Shown: positions 1 through 5,483 of the stretch, one piece after another
Layout of the letters: the number at the start of each line of letters is the position of its first letter
Position numbering within the stretch: position 1 is the first letter of the stretch
NCBI GenBank assembly: GCA_964456095.1
Contig: CAYVZF010000041.1
Coordinates: 1 to 12,879 of the forward strand
Reading direction: 5' to 3'
Length of the DNA: 12,879 nt
Source of the DNA: CANRPC01 sp964456095
Lineage (GTDB): Bacteria; Bacillota_I; Bacilli_A; RFN20; CAG-449
The notes under the pieces: model-generated
The model's database searches: none
The model's input: only the letters and a program-made list of their open reading frames with translations
Told to the model about the DNA's origin: nothing
Position numbers and translations under genes: made by a program

Positions 1-10
1 TTTTTAGTCT

Positions 11-39
11 TTAATTAGTCAATGGTTTAATGCTATAAT
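11..39 (+). promoter_or_regulatory. Candidate sigma-A promoter for rny
   Basis: A perfect TATAAT lies at 34-39, preceded by TG at 31-32 with one base between, which makes an extended -10 element. TTAATT at 11-16 sits 17 bases upstream and is a weak -35; the extended -10 could compensate. Transcription would begin near 45-46 and leave a leader of about 145 bases before the rny start. No gene is visible upstream inside the window, so rny may start a transcription unit here. In DNA this AT-rich a -10 match alone is weak; the TG extension and the spacing raise it above background. Confidence 0.5.
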
Positions 40-125
40 TATTTTGTTAACGAAAGTTAGCAAATAAATCGTATAGTTTTTTTGCTTTTAAGCAACCAAA
101 ATATATATATTTATAAATTAAAAAT

Positions 126-166
126 AATAAGCTTGTTGGTCACAAGTTTATTTTGCTTATTTTTTT
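126..166 (+). promoter_or_regulatory. Leader hairpin followed by U-tract upstream of rny
   Basis: AATAAGCTTGT (126-136) and ACAAGTTTATT (142-152) pair over 11 positions with one G-U wobble, around the loop TGGTC. A run of seven T follows at 160-166. The U-tract begins about 8 bases after the stem, so this is not a textbook terminator. It lies between the candidate promoter and the rny ribosome binding site, so if it works it would attenuate rny or shape its mRNA leader. It could instead be the terminator of a gene left of the window. Confidence 0.4.
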
Positions 167-178
167 ATGGACTAGAAA

Positions 179-185
179 GAAGGGG
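179..185 (+). promoter_or_regulatory. Ribosome binding site deciding the rny start
   Basis: GAAGGGG lies four bases before the ATG at 190. The open frame continues upstream to a TTG at 82, but no comparable purine-rich site precedes that codon and the added residues resemble nothing in the RNase Y family. This supports the ATG at 190. Confidence 0.75.
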
Positions 186-189
186 TAAA

Positions 190-1839
190 ATGTATTTTAT
201 ATTAGGTTTATTATTAGGCTTATTTGTCGGAATAGGTTGTGCTGTCGGCGCATTCTTTATTAGATCGTTTATTAAAAGTAAAAACGATAAAGAATCATCT
301 AATCAAATGATTAAAGAAGCTGAAGAAAAATCAAAAGAAATTATCACTCTTGCAGAAGAAAAAGCTGCAGTTATAAAAGATGCCGCTGAAGAAAAATTGA
401 AAAATGCAAGTGTTGAAGCAAAAAATGTTGTTTATGAATTAAAACAAGAGGCAGAAAAAGAATTTTCTAAAAAAAGAGATGAACTTTCATCTATGGAATC
501 TAGATTGCTACAAAAAGAGAATTCAATCGATAAAAGAGATGTTGCGGTTTTAGAAAAAGAATCTCATTTAAAACAAAAAGAAGAGAATATGAATTCTAAG
601 ATTGAAGAGATTGATAGAAAATTACAATCCGCAACAGATAAAGAACATAACGCAGAAGTTAAACTTCAAGAAGCTGAAGAAAAATTTGCTTCTATTGAAA
701 AAGAATTAGAAAGAGTTGCTTCTTTAACATCTCTTGAGGCTCGTGAACAAATATTTAGTCGTGTTGAATCACAAATGTCACAAGAAATAGCATTATATCA
801 AAAAACAAAAGAAGAAGAAGCTCGTGAAATCGCAGAAGAAAAATCAAAAGAAATATTAGCTTTATCTATGTCGAAATATTCACAAGAAGTTACTACGGAA
901 AGAACAGTTTCTGTTGTAGCACTTCCAAATGATGAAATGAAAGGAAGAATTATTGGTAGAGAGGGAAGAAATATTCGTACTCTTGAACAATTATTAGGTG
1001 TTGATATTTTAATTGATGATACACCAGAAGTAATAACTGTTTCATGTTTTGATCCTATTAGAAGAGAAACAGCTAGACTAGCTCTTGAATATTTGATTAA
1101 AGATGGTAGAATTCAACCTGGCCGTATCGAGGAATTAGCGGATAAAGCTAAACAAGATGTCTATAAATCAATTCATGAAGCTGGTATTAACTGTGCATTT
1201 AAATTAGGACTTCCTAGAATTAATAAAGACTTATTAGATTATGTTGGAAGATTGAAATATCGTACATCATATACACAAAATGCATTAGATCATTCTATGC
1301 AAGTTGCTTATTTATGTGGAATAATGGCGGCAGAATTAGGACTTGATCAAAATCTTGCTAAACGTGCAGGTTTATTACACGACATCGGTAAAGCTGCTGA
1401 CTTTGAATTAGATGGAAGTCACGTTGAAATTGGTGCTAGACTTGCTAAAAAGTATGGTGAACCTGATATAGTAATAGATGCGATTGAATCACATCATGGC
1501 GATAGTGAAGCAAAATTCATTTATTCATATTTAGTACAAGCCGCGGATACATTATCTGCTGCAAGGCCTGGTGCTAGAAATGAAACACTAGAAAACTATA
1601 TTAAACGTATTGAACAATTAGAAACAATTTGTAAATCTTATGATGGTGTATCTTCTGCATTTGCAATGCAATCAGGAAGAGAAGTAAGAATTATGGTTGT
1701 TCCTGAAAAAATCGATGATTTAAAAGCATATGCACTTGCAAGAGAAATTAAAGATAAGATTGAAAATGAAATGACTTATCCGGGTCAAATTAAAGTATCT
1801 GTTGTAAGAGAAGTACGCGCTACAGAAGTTGCAAAATAA
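190..1839 (+). CDS. rny: Ribonuclease Y
   Basis: This is RNase Y, the membrane-anchored endoribonuclease that starts much mRNA decay and processing in Bacillota. The 549-residue product has one N-terminal membrane segment (about residues 2-24) and then a long charged coiled coil rich in E and K (about 35-225). A KH RNA-binding domain carries GRIIGREGRNIR at 252-263. The metal-dependent HD domain has its first histidine at H368 and the signature LLHDIGKA with H397-D398. B. subtilis RNase Y is about 520 residues, so the length fits with a slightly longer coiled coil. The start at 190 follows a good ribosome binding site and places the membrane helix at the N-terminus. A hairpin terminator follows the stop. 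In B. subtilis the RicA-RicF-RicT complex steers this enzyme to some transcripts; a ricA homologue (ymcA) lies 2.6 kb downstream. Confidence 0.97.
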   Translation: MYFILGLLLGLFVGIGCAVGAFFIRSFIKSKNDKESSNQMIKEAEEKSKEIITLAEEKAAVIKDAAEEKLKNASVEAKNVVYELKQEAEKEFSKKRDELSSMESRLLQKENSIDKRDVAVLEKESHLKQKEENMNSKIEEIDRKLQSATDKEHNAEVKLQEAEEKFASIEKELERVASLTSLEAREQIFSRVESQMSQEIALYQKTKEEEAREIAEEKSKEILALSMSKYSQEVTTERTVSVVALPNDEMKGRIIGREGRNIRTLEQLLGVDILIDDTPEVITVSCFDPIRRETARLALEYLIKDGRIQPGRIEELADKAKQDVYKSIHEAGINCAFKLGLPRINKDLLDYVGRLKYRTSYTQNALDHSMQVAYLCGIMAAELGLDQNLAKRAGLLHDIGKAADFELDGSHVEIGARLAKKYGEPDIVIDAIESHHGDSEAKFIYSYLVQAADTLSAARPGARNETLENYIKRIEQLETICKSYDGVSSAFAMQSGREVRIMVVPEKIDDLKAYALAREIKDKIENEMTYPGQIKVSVVREVRATEVAK

Positions 1840-1841
1840 AT

Positions 1842-1865
1842 AAAATAGGCCTTTTGGCCTATTTT
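1842..1865 (+). terminator. Hairpin terminator between rny and ymdB
   Basis: AAAATAGGCC (1842-1851) and GGCCTATTTT (1856-1865) form a perfect 10-bp stem with a TTTT loop, two bases after the rny stop. The T-run is part of the stem, and only GCTAT follows, so termination may be partial. The reverse strand has the same symmetry. I see no convincing promoter between it and ymdB, which suggests that ymdB is reached by readthrough. Confidence 0.65.
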
Positions 1866-1885
1866 GCTATATAAGGAGCTAAAAG

Positions 1886-2671
1886 ATGGAAATATTATTC
1901 ATTGGTGATATTGTTGGTAAATCAGGAAGAGATTGTATTTTATCTTTTTTACCTGATTTTATAGAAGATAATTTTATTGATTTTGTCATAGCAAATGGAG
2001 AGAATGTTACACATGGTAAAGGTTTAAGTAAGGAACATATGATTGAATTACTTGAAGCAGGTGTTGATGTTATTACTCTTGGCAATCATGCTTTTGCAAA
2101 AAAAGATATATTTTCATTTATTGATGATTATGAAGAAGTAATTAGACCATATAATCTTCATAATATTTTTCCTGGTAAAGGTAGCAATATTTTTGTTATT
2201 AATAATAAAAAAATAAGAGTTACTAATATGCTTGGAAGAGTATATGTAGGAATGAATGTTGATAATCCTTTTGATTGTGTTAAAAATATTATTGAAAATG
2301 AAGAACAATCTGATATCCATATTATTGATTTTCATGCAGAAGCAAACGGTGAAAAATTAGCTTTAGCATGGGCTTTTGATGGTAAAGTTACTGCAGTACT
2401 TGGAACACATACACATATTCAAACAAATGATGCAAGAATACTAGACAATGGAACTGCTTATATATCTGATGTTGGGATGTGTGGACCAGTTAATGGTATT
2501 TTAGGCTGTGAAAAAGAAGGTGTTATTAAAAGAACATGGACTGGGTATCCATCAACATTTGAAGTTTTAGTCGATAATAAAGTTGAATTTTCAGCGGTTA
2601 TATTATCAATCGATGATAAAACCAATAAAGTAATTAAAATTACACCTATTAAAAAAACAATAAGTTTGTAG
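1886..2671 (+). CDS. ymdB: YmdB-family metallophosphoesterase
   Basis: This is a member of the YmdB family (TIGR00282), a calcineurin-like dinuclear-metal phosphodiesterase. The B. subtilis protein hydrolyses 2',3'-cyclic nucleotides and affects the choice between motility and biofilm formation. The 261-residue product is about full length. Metal ligands are visible in family order: D8 in the N-terminal GDIVG, E39-N40 in NGEN, N67-H68 in GNHAF, H150 in DFHAE, and H175 and H177 in GTHTH. Most relatives have GNHTW where this one has GNHAF, a change next to the ligand and not in it. There is no signal peptide, so the protein is cytoplasmic. AAGGAG at 1873-1878 lies seven bases before the ATG. 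Its place directly after rny matches Bacillus. B. subtilis YmdB has been linked to RNase Y function, which fits the adjacency. Confidence 0.94.
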   Translation: MEILFIGDIVGKSGRDCILSFLPDFIEDNFIDFVIANGENVTHGKGLSKEHMIELLEAGVDVITLGNHAFAKKDIFSFIDDYEEVIRPYNLHNIFPGKGSNIFVINNKKIRVTNMLGRVYVGMNVDNPFDCVKNIIENEEQSDIHIIDFHAEANGEKLALAWAFDGKVTAVLGTHTHIQTNDARILDNGTAYISDVGMCGPVNGILGCEKEGVIKRTWTGYPSTFEVLVDNKVEFSAVILSIDDKTNKVIKITPIKKTISL

Positions 2672-2680
2672 AATATAAAT

Positions 2681-2719
2681 AACTAACCTCTTCATATTAT
2701 GTAGAAGGAGGAAATAGTT
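2681..2719 (+). promoter_or_regulatory. Hairpin covering the spoVS Shine-Dalgarno
   Basis: AACTA (2681-2685) pairs with TAGTT (2715-2719), CCTC (2687-2690) with GAGG (2708-2711), and TTC (2691-2693) with GAA (2704-2706), leaving one bulged G and a ten-base loop. The 3' arm holds the very strong ribosome binding site GAAGGAGG (2704-2711) that serves the ATG at 2720. The 5' arm therefore acts as an anti-Shine-Dalgarno sequence. It could keep spoVS translation low until something opens the fold. No ligand-binding domain is apparent around it. Confidence 0.45.
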
Positions 2720-2983
2720 ATGATAGAACAAATGAAAGTAGCATCATCGTCTTCACCAACTTCAGTCGCGGGTGCTATTAGTAGCATTATTAGAAATCAA
2801 GATTTTTTAGATGTTGATACAGTTGGTGCAGGATCTTTAAATCAAGCAATTAAAGCTATCGCTATTGCAAGAGGATATTTAGTTCCAAGTGGAATAGATT
2901 TAGTTGTACTTCCATCATTTAAAGAAATAGAAATTGAAGGAAAAGAAAAGACCGCGGTAAGATTAAGAATAGAAAAGAAATAA
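2720..2983 (+). CDS. spoVS: Stage V sporulation protein S
   Basis: SpoVS is a small Alba-like protein needed in B. subtilis for normal progression to stage V of sporulation; its biochemical role is not settled. The 87-residue product matches the family (86 in B. subtilis) along its whole length. It has the conserved SSPTSVAGA near the N-terminus, GAGSLNQAIKAIAIARG in the middle and PSGIDL before a C-terminal beta strand. The ATG at 2720 is eight bases after a near-perfect Shine-Dalgarno. A second ATG four codons later would give an N-terminus closer to the Bacillus one, but it lies too far from that site. The ribosome binding site appears to lie in a hairpin. B. subtilis spoVS is sigma-H dependent; I see no convincing sigma-H promoter here. 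SpoVS homologues also occur in some non-sporulating bacteria, so alone it does not prove sporulation. Confidence 0.96.
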   Translation: MIEQMKVASSSSPTSVAGAISSIIRNQDFLDVDTVGAGSLNQAIKAIAIARGYLVPSGIDLVVLPSFKEIEIEGKEKTAVRLRIEKK

Positions 2984-3010
2984 AAGAAAGAAAAAATGTG
3001 AGGTTCAAAG

Positions 3011-4450
3011 ATGAAAGAAAAGATACATAGTATGCCATCTTTAGATGAAGCAAAGAAAAGAACAAGAAATCCAATTGAAATAATTCGTGAGAATCTAATT
3101 ATACCTGATAGATTAAGACTTTTTGCAAATAACAAAAAGTATTTTATACGTACTTATGGCTGTCAAGCAAATGTTGTTGATTCGTCTAATATTGCAGGCA
3201 TTTTAGAAACTATTGGTTTTGAAAAATGTGATGATCCATTTTTAAGTGATATTGTTATATTAAATACATGTGCTGTTAGAGAAAATGCGGAAGATAAAGT
3301 TTTTGGTGAAGTCGGATCGTTAAAAAAACTTAAAACTATTAATCCACATGCTGTTATAGGATTATGTGGATGCATGATTCAAGAACCTCATATTGTTGAT
3401 ATTGTTAGAAAAAAATATAAACAAACTGATTTATTATTTGGAACACATAATATAGATAGACTTCCAATGCTTTTAGATGAAGTAATATTTAATAAACAAA
3501 GAGTTATTGAAATTTTTTCTAAAGAAGGTGAAATAATAGAAAACCTTCCTGTTGTTAGAGAAGATAATTATAAAGCTTTTGTTAATATTATGTATGGTTG
3601 TGATAAGTTTTGTACTTATTGTATAGTTCCATATACTAGAGGAAAACAAAGAAGTAGATTAAAAGAAGATATCTTAAAAGAAGTAATAGAATTAAAAGAA
3701 TTAGGATATCAAGAAGTTACTCTATTAGGACAAAATGTTAATGCATATGGAAAAGATTTAGATAATAATGAATCATTTGCGACATTACTTGATGATGTAG
3801 CTCGTATTGGTATACCAAGAGTAAGATTTACTACATCACATCCATGGGATTTTTCAGAGGAAATGTTTAAAGTAATGGCAAAACATAAAAATATTATGCC
3901 GTTTATTCATTTACCTTTACAATCTGGTAGTGATACCATTTTAAGGAAAATGGGTAGAAGATATACTAAAAAATCTTATATCGAATTAGTAGATAAGTTA
4001 AAGGAAATAATTCCTGGTGTCGCTCTTTCAACTGATATAATAGTTGGGTTTCCAAATGAAACAGAAGAAGACTTTTTAGATACATTAGATGTTGTTTCTC
4101 ATTGTAAATATGATTCAGCATTCACATTTATTTATTCTCCTAGAATTGGAACACCCGCGGCAAAAATGTTAGATAAAGTTTCTGATGAAGAAAAACACGA
4201 AAGATTTGATAGATTAAAAGCGTTGCTTGAAAAAATGATAGAAGAAAAATCTAATGAATATCTTAATAAAGTTGAATTAGTATTAGTTGATGGTTCTTCT
4301 AAAAAAGATAAAAATAAATTATCAGGATATACAGAACATAATAAATTAGTTCATTTTACTGGAGATGAATCATTAATTGGTAAAATTGTTCCTGTTAGAA
4401 TATTAGAGTCTCATACATATTCTTTAATTGGAGAATTAGTAAATGAATGA
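3011..4450 (+). CDS. miaB: tRNA-2-methylthio-N6-dimethylallyladenosine synthase MiaB
   Basis: MiaB is a radical-SAM methylthiotransferase that converts i6A37 to ms2i6A37 in tRNAs reading codons that start with U. All three domains are present in the 479 residues. The N-terminal MTTase domain carries the auxiliary cluster cysteines C51 (TYGCQ), C87 (NTCAVRE) and C121 (CGCM). The radical-SAM core has CxxxCxxC as C197, C201 and C204 within YGCDKFCTYCIVPYTRG. The C-terminal part, about residues 415-479, fits a TRAM RNA-binding domain. The substrate is made by MiaA, whose gene lies downstream in this window. GAGGT at 3000-3004 precedes the ATG by six bases. The gene ends on TGA and overlaps ymcA by 8 bases, which suggests translational coupling. 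The ~40-residue N-terminal extension before the MTTase domain resembles that of Bacillus YmcB (about 509 residues). Confidence 0.97.
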   Translation: MKEKIHSMPSLDEAKKRTRNPIEIIRENLIIPDRLRLFANNKKYFIRTYGCQANVVDSSNIAGILETIGFEKCDDPFLSDIVILNTCAVRENAEDKVFGEVGSLKKLKTINPHAVIGLCGCMIQEPHIVDIVRKKYKQTDLLFGTHNIDRLPMLLDEVIFNKQRVIEIFSKEGEIIENLPVVREDNYKAFVNIMYGCDKFCTYCIVPYTRGKQRSRLKEDILKEVIELKELGYQEVTLLGQNVNAYGKDLDNNESFATLLDDVARIGIPRVRFTTSHPWDFSEEMFKVMAKHKNIMPFIHLPLQSGSDTILRKMGRRYTKKSYIELVDKLKEIIPGVALSTDIIVGFPNETEEDFLDTLDVVSHCKYDSAFTFIYSPRIGTPAAKMLDKVSDEEKHERFDRLKALLEKMIEEKSNEYLNKVELVLVDGSSKKDKNKLSGYTEHNKLVHFTGDESLIGKIVPVRILESHTYSLIGELVNE

Positions 4451-4766
4451 TGAAATAAAAAATGCAATTGATAATTTTTTATCTGAATTTAAAAATTTGC
4501 CAGTTGTAAAAAATTATATTTCATTAAAAAAAATGATGAAAACCGATAATGATTTTATAAGATTAAAAAATGAATTAAAAGAATCACAAAAGGTTTTAGC
4601 GCTTTCTATTAATACTCCCTCATATCAAGATAATAAGATTGTTTTTGAAAAATTGAAGGAAAAGTATGAAAATCATCCGTATATTATTAATTATAATGTA
4701 TATGAAGAAGAAATAAGACACCTCTTAAAAGAAATAGAAATTAATTTAAAAATAAAAAACGATTAG
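4443..4766 (+). CDS. ymcA: YlbF/YmcA-family protein (RicA-like)
   Basis: This is a small helical protein of the YlbF/YmcA family. In B. subtilis YmcA (RicA) joins YlbF (RicF) and YaaT (RicT) in a complex that guides RNase Y processing and affects competence, sporulation and biofilm formation. The 107 residues are almost all predicted helix, rich in K, E, N and I, with the family's heptad-like pattern. Identification rests on this pattern and on position, since the gene directly follows miaB as in Bacillus. Its ATG lies inside the end of miaB in another frame, so translation is probably coupled. The product is shorter than the ~143-residue B. subtilis protein, lacks its C-terminal tail and has no cysteine. 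The Bacillus complex binds Fe-S clusters and, as I recall, a cysteine near the RicA C-terminus takes part. A terminator overlaps its stop codon. Confidence 0.8.
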   Translation: MNDEIKNAIDNFLSEFKNLPVVKNYISLKKMMKTDNDFIRLKNELKESQKVLALSINTPSYQDNKIVFEKLKEKYENHPYIINYNVYEEEIRHLLKEIEINLKIKND

Positions 4767-4787
4767 CACTTGCTTTTCGTTTTTTTT
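4754..4787 (+). terminator. Rho-independent terminator after ymcA
   Basis: AAAAAACGA (4754-4762) pairs with TCGTTTTTT (4777-4785). An inner AGC/GCT stem (4765-4767 with 4772-4774) encloses ACTT. The T-run at 4780-4787 supplies the U-tract. The 5' arm lies in the last codons of ymcA, so the stop codon falls within the structure. This probably ends the ymdB-spoVS-miaB-ymcA transcript. Confidence 0.65.
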
Positions 4788-4821
4788 GGCAAAAAAAATG
4801 AAATAAATAAATTTAGTTTCA
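4780..4821. repeat. Consecutive inverted repeats upstream of cotE
   Basis: Two further inverted repeats follow and share bases with the terminator. T8 (4780-4787), GGC and A8 (4791-4798) form a symmetrical A-T stem that competes with the terminator for the U-tract. Immediately after it TGAAATAAAT (4799-4808) faces ATTTA-G-TTTCA (4811-4821) with one bulged G. They fill most of the gap between ymcA and cotE. They could be a bidirectional terminator, an antiterminator or a protein-binding site. AT-rich DNA yields such repeats by chance more often than balanced DNA. Confidence 0.35.
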
Positions 4822-4843
4822 TATATTATATAAGGGGACTTAT

Positions 4844-5362
4844 ATGTATAGAGAAATCGCCGCGAAAACATTAACTGCAAAAGGTAAATTATCATATTTG
4901 TATGAAAAAAATATTATTTTAGATGAGAATGTTTCTAAACTTCTTGGTTGTTGGATTATTGATTTAAAACATGACACATATGTAAATAATAAGGAAGTTC
5001 ATTTAAAAGGCTCTTATTCTATTCAATTATGGTATGCGATAAATAACGATCAAAAATCATCTGTTTACGAAGAAAGAGTATCTTTTGATGAAATAATCCC
5101 TATGTCATATAGAGATTATGAAACATTAAATGATGATATGTATTTGAAAGTATTTATTTCTAAATATCCAACATGTCTTGGTATGGAATTAGAAGATGAT
5201 TGTATAAAAATAAAAATTGAAGGAGAATTTTTTATTGATGCATTTCAAGAAGCAATAATTTATGTTATGTGTAGTGATAAAAAGAGCGATGATTTAAGCG
5301 TTGATGAAGAGATTTTAATGAATGTTAATCCAAATTATTTATCACAAAAAAAGGATAAATAA
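4844..5362 (+). CDS. cotE: Outer spore coat morphogenetic protein CotE
   Basis: CotE directs assembly of the outer layer of the endospore coat; it surrounds the forespore in the mother cell and recruits outer-coat proteins. The 172 residues align with B. subtilis CotE (181) from end to end by shared blocks: YREI at 2-5 and AKG at 12-14, LGCWII at 34-39, GSYSIQLWY at 56-64, YRD at 89-91, PTCL at 109-112, and NPNYL near the end where Bacillus has NPEFL. The place between ymcA and mutS is exactly that of cotE in B. subtilis. The strongly acidic stretch before the C-terminus in Bacillus is reduced here to a short D/E/K-mixed segment, and the protein ends in lysines. AAGGGG at 4832-4837 lies six bases before the ATG. 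Sporulation-sigma control is expected from Bacillus, but no convincing promoter fits the spacing. Confidence 0.9.
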   Translation: MYREIAAKTLTAKGKLSYLYEKNIILDENVSKLLGCWIIDLKHDTYVNNKEVHLKGSYSIQLWYAINNDQKSSVYEERVSFDEIIPMSYRDYETLNDDMYLKVFISKYPTCLGMELEDDCIKIKIEGEFFIDAFQEAIIYVMCSDKKSDDLSVDEEILMNVNPNYLSQKKDK

Positions 5363-5398
5363 TCATATTTTTTTGTTTAATATTATTTCTTTTCTGTG

Positions 5399-5422
5399 TT
5401 TTAGAAATAAATATTTCTAAAG
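5399..5422. repeat. 20-bp perfect palindrome between cotE and mutS
   Basis: TTAGAAATA (5401-5409), AA, TATTTCTAA (5412-5420) is perfectly symmetrical, and one more A-T and one G-U pair extend it outward. TATTTTTAG follows. The 121-base gap between cotE and mutS holds no gene and otherwise only AT-rich sequence. The repeat could act as a weak terminator of cotE (only one G-C pair per arm) or as an operator site for the mutS cluster. Confidence 0.35.
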
Positions 5423-5471
5423 TATTTTTAGTTATTTAAATATTTGTCTTTTTCGTGTTAAAATATTTCTT

Positions 5472-5477
5472 AAGGAG
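5472..5477 (+). promoter_or_regulatory. Ribosome binding site for mutS, two possible starts
   Basis: AAGGAG at 5472-5477 lies 6 bases before a TTG (5484) and 12 before an ATG (5490). Spacing favours TTG and codon preference favours ATG. The two proteins differ by only two residues (M-T). Confidence 0.6.
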
Positions 5478-5483
5478 AATTAA

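Noticed and set aside
82..95. TTGCTTTTAAGCAA as a terminator
   Set aside because: The loop is only two bases, and the T-run precedes the stem on the plus strand while A follows on the minus strand, so neither direction has a proper U-tract.
82..189. N-terminal extension of RNase Y from a TTG at 82 with a second hydrophobic stretch
   Set aside because: No ribosome binding site precedes the TTG, the extra 36 residues resemble nothing in the family, and the region overlaps the leader hairpin. The ATG at 190 has a good site and gives the usual membrane anchor.
2668..2674. GTAGAAT as a sigma-H -10 element for spoVS
   Set aside because: It matches the -10 form, but no AGGA-type -35 occurs at the right distance and the motif spans the ymdB stop codon.
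1879..3375. Minus-strand open frames of 68-97 codons within ymdB, spoVS and miaB
   Set aside because: They lie opposite well-supported conserved genes, have low-complexity I/F/S-rich products and lack ribosome binding sites.
4820..4827. CATATATT resembling a sigma-E -10 element ahead of cotE
   Set aside because: The -35 match is poor, and the implied transcription start would fall within the cotE ribosome binding site (4832-4837). The motif is also common in AT-rich DNA.
5456..5464. TGTTAAAAT as an extended -10 promoter for mutS
   Set aside because: There is no acceptable -35, and transcription would begin at about 5471, directly at the ribosome binding site AAGGAG (5472-5477).
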